Shown: piece after piece, positions 36,715-48,731 of the stretch
Layout: the number at the start of each line of letters is the position of its first letter
How positions within the stretch are numbered: the stretch's first letter is position 1
NCBI GenBank assembly: GCA_030248065.1
Contig: JASAMV010004535.1
Span: forward strand, 57,965 to 121,964
Reading direction: 5' to 3'
DNA from: Rhynchonema sp. JSB1_4
Taxonomy: Eukaryota > Nematoda > Chromadorea > Monhysterida > Xyalidae
DNA: 64,000 bases
Made by a program: the position numbers and the translations under genes
Notes under the pieces: model-generated
The model's database searches: none
Seen by the model: only the letters and a program-made list of their open reading frames with translations
What the model was told of the DNA's origin: nothing

Positions 36715-39700
36715 ATGCGAAGACGACCAGCTACAACCGGCAAGTCCCAACTAGCCGTGCGAACAACAAACGCACAGCCCTGGCATCGTCCACGCACCAC
36801 ATCAATCAAAAAAGCACTAAAACTGAAGCCGCCGACCAAATACAGAGCCATCAAAAAAATACTGAACGAGCAGGCACAGAAAAGTACGTCACTTCTATGT
36901 TTATTTTTTTTCACCAACTTCACTTGTTTTCCAATTTTCGATTTTTTTTCCGCTCAAATCACAATGATTCAATTTCCAGAAAATTAGTAAGAATCGTTGT
37001 CGATTATTTATTGGGGATGGCATTCTTAAAAAGAAGCATTTTATTTTGCAGCACAACGAAAACACAGACGGAACATCCCGTGGGACACAGAAAAGCGAAC
37101 GAAAGACTGCGAAGAAACGACACGCTATGCATTCACCGCAGGCCCGCTCATCAAAAAAACATCACAAGCCGAACTGGACAAAGATGACGAAATCGTTCCA
37201 CACAGCATACATGAGGTGCGTCAGTTTTTTTTCTCGAAGTTCCAGGTGCAAGGTCCAAAGTAGCAGCTAATACACTGAGTGCAGTAATGTTAATCTGTTT
37301 CGCCCTGGTTTCGTAGGCATGACCAAGGCACCAGGGTGGTGCATCAGTTTTTTTTTCTTTCTCGAAATTCCAGATGCAAGGTCCAAAGTAGCAGCTAATG
37401 AACTGAGTGCAGTAATGTTAGTCTGTTTCGCCCTGGTTTCGTAGACAGACCGAAGCACCAGGGTGCACTAGCGCGAACGCCTCTGGTAACTTTGGCACCA
37501 AAAAACCCCACCAGCAAATCCTATTACGGGACTGTTAGTTCGTTTCGCCATGCTTCCACAGACAAACCGAGGCACCAGTGCTCATAAAACTGTCTAAAAA
37601 ATTCTGTACATTCGGAAATCGTACTCACATCGCAACTCCTATTCTATGAGAGTACGAATTTATCTAAATTTATCTTTTTATTCAGATTGTATTGCAAGGC
37701 ACGAATTCGCAACTGGAGCCTCGTTTGTTCAACACAGACGGTACGCGAACAACGCCGGACTCAACGCTGAAAGAAGCATTGATGAAATTCAAACGAATTC
37801 AAATCCAGCCAACCGCAATTCCGTCTTGGAACCCGACCATTGGCGAATGGGAGTTGACCCACAAAACATTCGCATCGATTGATTGGATGTACGTTTTTGT
37901 AGGGTTTTTGTTCACAAACATCATTCACTGCTCCCTTAGATTCAGATACTACGCAATTTATTTGCACTAAAAACCAAAGAACATATTCAGGAGGAGCTTG
38001 GTTGACACGGCGGACTGGCTCCACATGGAAAAGGACGACGTGAGGGAAACAATTGTTCGCAACACGATTGTTAGTACCACTAAAAAATGCCAGTTAATCA
38101 ACATCAATTTATTGAAATCATAGTTTGCAACTGCACCATACTCAGTCAAATATAGTGACTGGCAGTAAAGCGTTTTTTTCCCGCAACAGTCCCAGTCAAG
38201 TATAGTGACTGGCAGCGAAATGTTTTGCTGCAGCAACATCCTCAGTCAAGTATAGTGACTGGCAGCGAAATGTTTTGCTGCAGCAACATCCTCAGTCAAG
38301 TATAGTGACTGGCAGCGAAATGTTTTGCTGCAGCAACATCCTCAGTCAAGTATAGTGACTGGCAGCGAAATGTTTTGCTGCAGCAACATCCTCAGTCAAG
38401 TATAGTGACTGGCAGCGAAATGTTTTGCTGCAGCAACATCCTCAGTCAAGTATAGTGACTGGCAGCGAAATGTTTTGCTGCAGCAGCATCCTCAGTCAAG
38501 TATAGTGACTGGCAGCGAAATGTTTTGCTGCAGCAACATCCTCAGGCAAATATAGTGACTGGCAGCGAAATGTTTTGCTGCAGCAGCATCCTCAGTCAAG
38601 TATAGTGACTGGCAGCGAAATGTTTTGCTGCAGCAGCATCCTCAGTCAAGTATAGTGACTGGCAGCGAAATGTTTTGCTGCAGCAGCATCCCCAGTCAAG
38701 TATAGTGACTGACAGGGAAATGTTTTGCTGCAGCAGTATCCTCAGTCAAGTATAGTGACTGGCAGCGAAATGTTTTGCTGCAGCAGCATCCCCAGTCAAG
38801 TATAGTGACTGGCAGCGAAATGTTTTGCTGCAGCAGTATCCTCAGTCAAGTATACTAGCCAACAGCGAACCACTTTCCTGATGTAGTGTCTCCAATCAAG
38901 TATAGTAACCGACAACGAAGCGCTTTGCTTCTGCAAAATTCCAGTGAAATATAGCAACCGACAGGAAATAAGCGGGTTGCTGCTTTAATATCCATAGTCA
39001 AGTATAGCAGCCGCTAGCAAAGAGTTTTATATTTCTTTTGCTACAGAGCGACACCTGCGTCCAACACGAGGAAAAACACTACAACTACAGATGTATGTGC
39101 TCAGTCATGTCAGATTCGGGTGCCGATGATGATCCCGTGTGCCTATTGCACCTGGGCACACTTGAGAGAAAAATGGAACACGCAATGGACAAACACGGAT
39201 ACATCGTGTGCTCATTTCAAGCCACAGTGAGTTTCATCAAAGCTGTTTTTTTAAAATATGCACCATTTCATTACGAAGCTGCTACTGATCCACAAGTCAA
39301 ACGGCATTAATCACATTTATTATTGACAGGACGGCAAAAAACAGCCACAACACAACCAGCGACGTATGAATACGCTACGCATACACGAGCACGATCCCGA
39401 AAAACTGAATAAAATTCAGACAACGGTTACAAAACACCAACTGTGCGGCTTCGCATTTGGATCAATCATCAACTACAAGTTGCACGTTGAGAACTACCAC
39501 ACTCACGCATGGGTAAGAACTTTTCACAACCATTATTGACCATCACCGACAACCAGTGGTGTAATTGGGCGGCGGAGGGGCAGGACACCCACAATAAATG
39601 TCTTTTTAACACCAAGAAGTACCATCGCCTAAAAATTTCAAAAAATCGATAGCTGCCACAAGAAACCCCTGTTTCTAAGCACTTTTAGACCAATGTTGAC

Positions 39701-40640
39701 CGATTGTTGGCGCTTTTATAAGATTCTTGGGATCATTTTTTTTCCAGAAACCCCGCTTGGGTATGGAAAATGTTTAAATTTTTGAAGGACCATCCCTGGT
39801 GTGAGAAATTTGCCGACAACGACTTTTACAGCTGCCGTGTCCGATTTGCACCGCAGCGTATGCAATGGGATTATCCGGGATGCCATCCAACAACCTGTTG
39901 TTCGGATCGCAACGGGATTTGGACCGACACAGCAAAAAGTTCAACGTCGGACGCGATGGCAAACTCGCGCCACAGTCAAGCGGCCATCAAGTACGTTCAA
40001 TAAAACATAAAAGCAACGATAATCCGGTCCCAATTTATCACTATCAAATGATACGTACAGTACCCATCTAGGGTCACTACATCATTTAAAACCCACAGCC
40101 GATTGAAGCCGCGTTACATTTCGAAAATTCTTCCGTCATAAATTCCCAACCAACAAAACATGAAATTAAACTTCAAGGACCCAAATTTTAACAAAATTTC
40201 CAGCGGGCTACAACATTCTTGATGGCATTATGCGCCCAAGGAAAAATTACCGACGAAGCCACAAAACGAGCCATCGTTCGATTGACATGGCCGACAGTGT
40301 ACAGCGGTAAGCAGTTTACAATCTGTCACTGACCTAACTGTAATAATTACACATAACACAACAATGGGCAACAGCAATAGTAAAGCCTCGTCGTAAGTAA
40401 TTCATCACCTACTCCTCAATTCAGATGATAAATGTAACATTTTTTTCAGCAGCCACCAATCTGATGCCCACAAACAAGGCCAACGAAATCAAAGAAAAAT
40501 TCGACAACGGCACAATTCTCAGCCTGATCGACTACACTGACTACGATCTCGCCAAGAACACGGTGAAGAACCGCTCCAAACAACAATTCAAACAGGCGCT
40601 GGAAAACGATGGCAGAAACAAAGGCATCATCGAGCAATGA
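36715..40640 (+). CDS. Cys/His-rich zinc-finger-like protein, paralogue 1
   Basis: Exons 36715-36883, 37052-37215, 37686-37888, 37991-38069, 39047-39226, 39330-39512, 39832-39990, 40204-40306, 40450-40640; phases agree, 476 residues. The N-terminus is strongly basic (MRRRPATTGK; KKALKLKPPTKYRAIKK), suggesting nuclear or nucleic-acid association. The middle has a Cys/His-rich block (TCVQHEEKHYNYRCMC...PVCLLHLG...HGYIVCSF), a finger-like CGFAFGSIINYKLHVENYHTH and LPCPICTAAY...DLDRHSKKF, which resembles a C2H2 finger. The C-terminal 64 residues are acidic/basic mixed. I know no family for it. Its neighbour is a tandem paralogue with the same exon lengths over most of the gene. The intron between the 79- and 180-bp exons (38070-39046) holds a 50-bp repeat array. 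Confidence 0.75.
37260..37520. repeat. Two tandem partial copies of the 14.3-kb dispersed repeat
   Basis: CTGAGTGCAGTAATGTTA followed by TCTGTTTCGCCCTGGTTTCG occurs twice about 115-130 bp apart in the second intron of zinc-finger paralogue 1, and matches 14.30-14.42 kb with substitutions. Confidence 0.55.
38139..39030 (+). repeat. 50-bp double-hairpin repeat array 1
   Basis: About 14 near-identical 50-bp units (TCAAGTATAGTGACTGGCAG + CGAAATGTTTTGCTGCAGCA + 10 more) and about four decayed ones at the 3' end. All lie in one intron of zinc-finger paralogue 1, in the sense direction. Confidence 0.95.
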
Positions 40641-41127
40641 AATTTCTGTTCTGTCAATTACAAATCTATTCATCATCATTTTTGCGTTTAGTTCTCGCGG
40701 GTCAAGTATTTTTTGTCATTTTTATATCAATTTCTGTCTTTCATCAATTTCATCGTCTTGAATGTCTGTTCACCATAAATGTTAACCGTACCTCAGGTAA
40801 CCATGCAGCTGTGTATATATTACCTCAATTCATTCATTTTTTTTTGTTCGCATTTGATTCACGTTCGCCGTTCACAACATTTGTCATTGGTACACACAAT
40901 GTCATGATAAAAATGGCCCCTGGCACATTTATTTAAATTTATTTCCTGCCTTGGTCAATGCCGTTCTAACAATCTCGGACCATCTCTACATAAATACAGA
41001 GACGGATACTTTTTTTTATTCAAGTTTCCTTTTTCATATCGCGTACTCGTTTGTGAAGTCTGAGCCAATTAGATCCTTATCCACATGAAAAAACCCACTT
41101 TCTTCAGACTCTGCACTATCAAACAGC
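40641..41127. other. Spacer between the two zinc-finger paralogues
   Basis: A/T-rich, no exons or notable repeats seen. The paralogues are about 490 bp apart, tail to head. Confidence 0.5.
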
Positions 41128-44100
41128 ATGGGAAAAAGAATTTCAATTCCGGGCAAATCGCCAAAAAAGCCGTGGAAAAGTACTGCTGGACCCAGAGGTT
41201 TTCTTTTTGTTCATTTATTTGATCTCTGTGCTATTGTTCATTCACCATATGTAAGCTGTTTTCACGCTCGCAACAACTTCAGGATCCACGTCAAACAGAA
41301 ACAAACGAACATCAAAACCGAAGCCACAAACGAAAAACGCGCGTCGAAACCAGGACACAGCGATATCTGCAACCAACGGTATTAGCGTTAGCGATAATTT
41401 TGACATTCTAGGGCAAATGGATATTCCCCCATAAACTGTTATTATATAGACATAAAAAATTTCAGCGCCACCAGTGCTCGCCTCAAACAACATCGCGCAT
41501 CGGCAAGCACAAGATGAGGAAGATCAAGAAGAATTCGATTTCGTGGTCGATCAACTGGCGAATGATGCGCCAACCGCACCACAAGGGAGAGACAACACAA
41601 CGATACCGTATGATGTGCTTTCAGTACGTTTCAATTCGCCGAATAGCAGGAATTACCAAACAAGCATGAATAAAAATTGCCACAAACACAGTAAGTAAAC
41701 AGTTACACTTTCATACAGGTATTGGTGCGCGACCTGGACTCACCGCTGGAAGACGTGGTCATGGACACCGATGGCAAACCGGCCACCCCACAAACCAAAA
41801 TCAAGAATGCACTATTCGGGTACAAACGCGCCGTTGTGGCCTCATCTGCTATTCCGTCATGGGACCACACAACAAACAAATACCAATTGGTGTGCAAGAC
41901 AACTGCAACGACCGAATGGATGTAAGGCTTATCCACAAAACTTAAGTTTTCTACTTCTTTCAAATGGCTAAATGCAACAAAACTATACAGAAACCAACGG
42001 AATTTACAGGAGCACATTAGCCGAAATAGCAAATTTGCAACACCTGTCAAACGAAGAGATGCGAGCGACAATCCTGCGAAACCTAATCGTTGGTCCCATT
42101 CACTGTTCAGTTATTTTGTCAAAAATTATGAAGCTCTGCTGCAGCAACATCCTCAGTCAAGTATAGTGACTGGCAGCGAAATGTTTTGCTGCAGCAGCAT
42201 CCTCAGTCAAGTATAGTGACTGGCAACGAAATGTTTTGGTGCAGCAGCATCCTCAGTCAAGTATAGTGACTGGCAGCGAAATGTTTTGCTGCAACAGCAT
42301 CCTAAGTCACTCAAGTAATCAAGTATAGTGACTGGCAGCAAAATGTTTTGCTGCAGCAGCATCCTCAGTCAAGTATAGTGACTGGCAGCGAAATGTTTTG
42401 ATGCAGCAGCATCCCCAGTCAAGTATAGTGACTGGCAGCGAAATGTTTTGCTGCTACAGCACCCTCAGTCAATCAAGTAATCAAGTATAGTGACTGGCAG
42501 CGAAATGTTTTGCTGCAGCACCATTCTCAGTCAAGTATAGTGACTGGCAGCAAAATGTTTTGCTGCAGCAGCATCCTCAGTCAAGTATAGTGACTGGCAG
42601 CGAAATGTTTTGCTGCAGCAGCATCCTCAGTCAAGTATAGTGACTGGCAGCGAAATGTTTTGCTGCAGCAACATCCTCAGTCAAGTATAGTGACTGGCAG
42701 CAAAATGTTTTGCTGCAGCAGCATCCTCAGTCAAGTATAGTGACTGGCAGCGAAATGTTTTGCTGCAGCAGCATCCTCAGTCAAGTATAGTGACTGGCAG
42801 CGAAATGTTTTGCTGCAGCAGCATCCTCAGTCAAGTATAGTGACTGGCAGCGAAATGTTTTGCTGCAGCAGCATCCTCAGTCAAGTATAGTGACTGGCAG
42901 CAAAATGTTTTGCTGCAGCAGCATCCTCAGTCAAGTATAGTGACTGGCAGCGAAACCGCAGAATTCCTAGCCAAATATAGTAGCCGGCAGCAAAACGCTT
43001 TGCTAATGCAGTATCCACGGTCGAGCACAGTAGCCGGCACCAAAGCGGTTTACTGCTGCAGTATTCACAGCCATCAAATACAGTAGCCAGGAAGCAAGCG
43101 TTTTATTGACGCAATAATGTGTTACAGGAAAAATTCATTTTCATTTTTTTCTACCACAGGGCGCCGCATGCATCCAACACGAGCAAAAACACTACCACTA
43201 CAGATGCATGTGTTCAATGATGATAGATTCCGGCGCCAATGATGATCCCGTGTGCATGCTGCACATGGGCTCACACGACTCAAAACGCAAACACTGCGAC
43301 ACATCGCACGAATACATCGTGTGCTCATTTGAAGCAACTGTTAGTTTCATTCATTAATACTTTTTTTTGTAATTACGGTTCCGTTTAGATCTAAATAGAG
43401 TCCATGGCGTCCAACTGCATAACTCAATAGCTTTCCGACATCAGAAATTATTCTTATCGACAGGATGGCAAAAAACCCACCGTGGATGCCCAACATGAGA
43501 ACATGCGCCTGCAGAAATTAAGGGACAAAGAACAGGACGAGAACACGGTACAAATGATCCACGCAACAATCACCAAGTACAATCTGTGTGGGATGATCTT
43601 CGCTGATCAAGCCAACTACAACACACACGTGAAAAAATATCACACAACTGACTGGGTTAGAGTACTTTCACATGATGTCTTTCTTTATAATGTTGATACT
43701 CTTTCACCAATATAGACAGCGCACGTTATTAATTCTGCATTACAGGTTCTGTGTTTGATCTGCACTGGAGCGTACAGCATGGGACTGAGTGGAATGGCCG
43801 CAAAGAACTTTTTGTTCGCAACGATGGATGACCTGAAACGCCACAGCGAGCTATGGCACGACACAGACAAGGACAACCCACGACCGCAGTCATGGGCACA
43901 TCAAGTTGGTGCACTATGAAAAAATCGATTAACATTATTATATTATGATAAAAAAATCAGGATCCGACCCGTCCCGGTCACCCAAATCTGCTACCCGGCA
44001 CGGCACGATCGGAGGGTAGAAAATTGCTGCTTTTTTTCGGCCCGACCCGGTCGGCCTTGGCATGAGGTGTCAAAAAATGAAACACTGGAATGAGAGGCCT

Positions 44101-44543
44101 AAATACACTTCATCACTCAAATTAACAAAACCCAAAATAACATTTCCAGCGCGCAACAACATTCTTGATGGCGATGTGCGCACAAGGTAAAATCGCTGAC
44201 GAAGACACAAAAAACGCCATCATTCGATCGGCTTGGCCGACTGTGGTCGCAGGTTAGCACTTGACCATCCGCATTGTAATGTGCTGCCAACCCTGTTCTT
44301 ATAGATTGCAATAGATTCACAACAGCCTGTTAGGAAATAATATTTACAGCTGCCAAAGCCCAACTGACCGAAAATGAAGCAAACGCCATCGAAGACAAAT
44401 TTGACGATGGTAGTATTCTGGATTTGGTCGATTATCAAGGATATAATCTGCGCGCAAACACGAAGCTGAATGGTTGCTCCCAAGCGGACTTGAAACGCGC
44501 GATTGAGAATGACGCCAAACACAAGGGCATACTCAAAAAATAA
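41128..44543 (+). CDS. Cys/His-rich zinc-finger-like protein, paralogue 2
   Basis: Exons 41128-41197, 41283-41378, 41466-41623, 41719-41921, 42010-42088, 43160-43339, 43464-43655, 43746-43904, 44150-44252, 44350-44543; phases agree, 477 residues. The start MGKRISIPGKSPKKPWKS is basic and an acidic stretch (QDEEDQEEFDF) follows. From exon 4 on it matches paralogue 1 (exons of 203, 79, 180, 192, 159, 103 and 194 bp against 203, 79, 180, 183, 159, 103 and 191). Conserved are CIQHEQKHYHYRCMC, PVCMLHMG, YIVCSF, LCGMIFADQANYNTHV, LICTGAY, LKRHSELWH and the helical RATTFLMAMCAQGKI. The stop codon lies inside an AATAAA. The intron between the 79- and 180-bp exons again holds a repeat array. Function unknown; nucleic-acid binding is inferred from the finger-like pattern and neighbours. 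Confidence 0.75.
42123..43110 (+). repeat. 50-bp double-hairpin repeat array 2
   Basis: About 16 units in the sense direction plus decayed copies at the 3' end. It lies in intron 42089-43159 of zinc-finger paralogue 2, the same intron position as array 1 in paralogue 1. Two places have an extra CAATCAAGTAA-type insertion. Confidence 0.95.
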
Positions 44544-44932
44544 AAGAGTTATTGTGTGTCTAATGTTCACTTTTATTTGAAATGTCATTTTATGCTTAAT
44601 TCTCTGCAATTTCTTCGATATCTACACATCCACTGGTCATTTTTGTCACATGGTTGCCTAATCGGTCTTTTGCATCAACCCTTTTATCATGAAGTTCCAT
44701 AACAATTCCGATTTTATTTGGTCATTGCTAATCATCATGTGAGGATAAATTCTGAATGTCGCAACACTGTTAAGTTTTTTTATGCCACAACCGTCGCAAT
44801 CACGACGGACCATCTCAAAGTCAGAGATGAATACATTCCATTAAAACCCAAGCAAAACTAAGAACTTTTTCTCAAATTCTTTTTTCTCGCAGGTTTCAAA
44901 AAACACCAGTACCAACACGACAGTGCTGAAAA
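44544..44932. other. Spacer before the first OB-fold gene
   Basis: About 390 bp with no exon or repeat recognised; presumably the promoter of the next gene. Confidence 0.45.
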
Positions 44933-47900
44933 ATGACGACGAACAACACACAACAACCAACTACATTCGTCTCTGTGCAACAATTGGCTCAAGCTGAGCT
45001 GACGCCCGGTCAGGTGCGCGTCACATTAACAATTAGAAGGATATCTACTGTCAAATGTCGGGTACCAAAAAGGTGTAGGTGTCGGGTGTCCGCCTTTTCT
45101 CACATGTCGACTCGGCCATCTAGTGATATATATATAAATATATGTATGATAGTCGGTCCCACCAAGAAAGCTAGCTGACTGGAGGGGCTCAGCGCAAAAA
45201 AGGTAGCTAGCTAGCCGATTACCCCGAGTTAGGGGTATTGGTCCAGAAGTCATAAAAAATCTGTCAAAATTATACTGAAATAACCGTAAAAAATGCGTAT
45301 TTTTGTGCAAGAATGAGAAAACGTGAGCAAATTTAACCATTTTCGCTAATAAAACGGTAGTTTTGGCACTGAAATCAACACTTTTTTTGAATTAACAACC
45401 GTAGCAAGAACACCAGTTAGCCAATTTGGGGGCATCGCCTTGAGAACCAGCTACCTAGCGTCGAGAAGGAAGGGGGAAAGGTACTACTAGGGGTACCCCA
45501 CCTCTTAACCTAATCACACTGGCCGCGATTAGGAGCCTTAAATCCGGAAGTACTCACTTATACACAGGAGCATTCCGTGTGCACAATCGGTGCCATCACA
45601 GAACTCGATGAAAAACACCCGGCAACGCTCAACTTCACGATCAAGGACAAATCCGGCAACAAAGTGCAAGCTTTCGTCAAAGGAAACTACGTACGTCATA
45701 ACATAAACAGCCGAAGAATGCCCAGTATCCCCTACATGCTACTTGCAAAGAATACCCGAATTTACATATAGGGTTCTTTCAAGTTTACAAGTGGAAGCAA
45801 CGAAATCTCAAGAAAAAATCAATCCGCATTCTCCAAGAAAAAAACACTGGGTAGTTAGAATCGGAAAATCCCAATCTAAGCAGGATTCATCAAGCCATAT
45901 GATGAAAAAAATACACTCACCCGAAACAAACCTAACCGCAGGCACACATCGCAAAACTCATCAACGACGAACCCAAACAGGACATGTTGGCGTGGATCTG
46001 TGGCCAGTTCAAAAACAGCACGCTCAACACGACACACGTCAGCAAAATCGCTGACCCAGCACAACTGGATGTATTCGCCACATGGTGTGCGATGTGGAAC
46101 GGATATAACCAGATGTCGAAGGTACGTCGACTGCGTCAACTGGGAATTGCCAAGCAATTTTGCGTAGGGCATTCTCAATTGTTTATTCTTATTGTTATAC
46201 AAAATGTCCTTCATTTTCTTTCAGTTCACGCAACTAAAACAACCAGCCAATTCAAGCCAAAATGGTAACCAACGCAAGATATCCGAAGCTATTGTCAAGG
46301 TTATTCTTTTCTAGATATAAAACGATAATAAGTAAACCAGATATATGACAATCCAAAAGGCAGTTTCGTGCAGCAGCGATATTCCGAACAAGACCTCACC
46401 GGGGAATTTATTCGGAAATTTACCGAATAAACCGCCTGATCGATTACTTAGCATTTTTTTTATTTTAAAATCTGAAATCCAACGTGTGTGTCGCGAACAA
46501 ACCACCCTCCCCACCAGGGGACTTATTTGGCACTCTCCGGTATACTTTACGCCTGAAACGGCACTAATCAACAATTCACGTTTCTAACAAACAACCAGAT
46601 CAAAAGCCACTTCGCGAACAAAATTGATGTGGACCCAATCAAGAAAGAAGATCTGCGCCAGTTCGTTGACAACGATGCTGATCTAGCGATTGTGTGTGGC
46701 CGACTGACGGAGGAGAACTACTTGGTAATCACGCATGATTCAAAATTCTTTGTCATGAATTGATGAAAATAAATTCATCGTTCACCCAAGATGGCACAAT
46801 AACCCCAAGCGTCCAGTATTTTAGTTTTTTTCTCATGTTTCGGTAAGCAGGATGGATCAACTGAAATGAAAGTGTAATTAACAATAAGAAGAAACTCACA
46901 AACATATCATTATTTTCATGTTTCTCTACGGAGCATTTAATCACCAATGACCCACTTCGGTCTATGTGCGTTCATTTCTTTGGTAATTTTGCAAGAACTG
47001 TCATTCTATTAATGAAGTATCGGCATTTTTTTCTGTGTTTGTGGACAATTTATGTGTTTATGTACCACATTTGTTAATAAAATGAGGCAAAATCATTAAA
47101 GCCATAATTCGCATAACGTACCGCTTGAAAACTGTGTATTTTACAGAAATCGCTTCCCAACAATGCGACTTATATTTACATTTATATTATACTCATACTC
47201 GTCATACATATTGCCAAATTTATCCGAACTCAGCCAAATTCAGCCTCAGATTCCCGCATCATAAAACAGCTGCAAAGAATGGAGGCCGGTAACGTGGACC
47301 AAATCCGTAATGGACAAGAGAGCATCATACAAATAACGGTCAGTTGTCCACAAATAAAATTAGTTATGGACAGCACACCCGTTCGCCCCGATTAAATTAA
47401 GCCACGACATCTATGGCACAGTGCCACAATCAACTAACCCAACCCTACACACATAAATTAATTTTCCGTCTTAGGATCACCACGTGCACGAGAAACTGCC
47501 TGGTACCATACTGCTGACCATTTTCGACGGCAAGGACATGCAGAGAAGTACGATATACTTGTTTCAAAATACGTTCAATTTAAAACCATACAACCATACA
47601 ACACCAGAACAATTATGTAATATTTTTCAGACATCATGGCCGATCAAACCACAGTTGGCACAATCAATCTGGACAATTTCCCCATCGTTCAAATCACGAA
47701 ATTGAGCCGAAAAATGAAAAAGTGCGTTGCAACACGCCGGTAAATTAGCTAACCCTCAGCCGTTAGCATCAAACACACCTAACCAAAGAGATGGCAGGAG
47801 AAAAGGGCCCCAAACATGTGCAATATCATTTGGCGGTTATATGCTCAAAAAGGCCAATATGATTTTTTAAGTTTGTCCCTGGCATCGACAAAGGCATAGA

Positions 47901-48666
47901 CACCCACTCTCCAAAAGACTAGTTTGTTCAGCGTTACAGAGTAAATGACACAACAAGCGTCCCGATCATTCGAATTCACAAAATGGAACTGGTGGAGTAC
48001 GCGCATCAACTGTACACAGAGCCAAGCCAAGACACCAACAACAGCACAACAACAGGTACATCGATAACCAGAATCAACAAATAACTTTTCATGTTTTAAA
48101 TCTCTGATATGCCAACACTCCTAAATATCATTTTGGCCGAGTACTGTGTAATTTAAAATGACGTGCAAATATACCGAGTCCAACTCTACACACGCACACA
48201 GGCGATATATCGTCAGGCTCCGGGATGTTCTTAAACACGACTGATCAAGACCAAATCGCATCTGAATGCGGACACGAGTACCCGATTATGCCGATATCGG
48301 AGATCGATGAAATTTTCGACTGGTTATACATCTTATTTATTTATTTCCATGTTATCCGTCACTAACCACTACTCAAAGGCTCAAAGCAATCTATATCTAC
48401 AACCGATTATCAGCACAAACAACGGCGTCAAAGGAACCGTCGCATACGTCTCGCTCCCGAAAATAACAAAGGTCGGCACCATAGTCGACGCAGTCATCGC
48501 CGATGAAACCGATTCAATCCAAATCACGGCATACGGAAAAACTGGTGAAGAAATGCAACAGTTCAAGGAAGGAGACACCGTTCTGCTGAGGCTAGTCATG
48601 TTCGAACGTTCTAAGAACCAACTTAGTGCTTCAATAAATGACCACACAATAGAACCACAGTTATAA
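44933..48666 (+). CDS. OB-fold single-stranded-DNA-binding-like protein A (RPA/SSB type)
   Basis: Exons 44933-45013, 45568-45690, 45942-46121, 46225-46299, 46599-46724, 47270-47338, 47475-47547, 47631-47739, 47940-48055, 48202-48322, 48387-48666; phases agree, 450 residues. Two stretches read as OB-fold strands. One is near the N-terminus (CTIGAITELDEKHP...FTIKDKSGNKVQAFV). The other is at the C-terminus (VGTIVDAVIADETDSIQITAYGK then FKEGDTVLLRLVMF), where the pattern of a turn after D-x-(T/S) and the G-D-x-V strand is typical of RPA70-like domains. Helitron transposons often carry RPA-like genes, and its neighbours include a PIF1-type helicase. Identity is by pattern only; another OB-fold family is possible. 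Confidence 0.6.
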
Positions 48667-48731
48667 CCAATTGAAGGGGCGGCGAAATCACCAAAAAAAA
48701 TTACGGCATCGAGGGAGTGACATCAAAATGG

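Noticed and set aside
38139..39030. CRISPR-like array
   Set aside because: Units are contiguous 50-bp tandem repeats without unique spacers, in introns of a eukaryote; it is satellite-type DNA.
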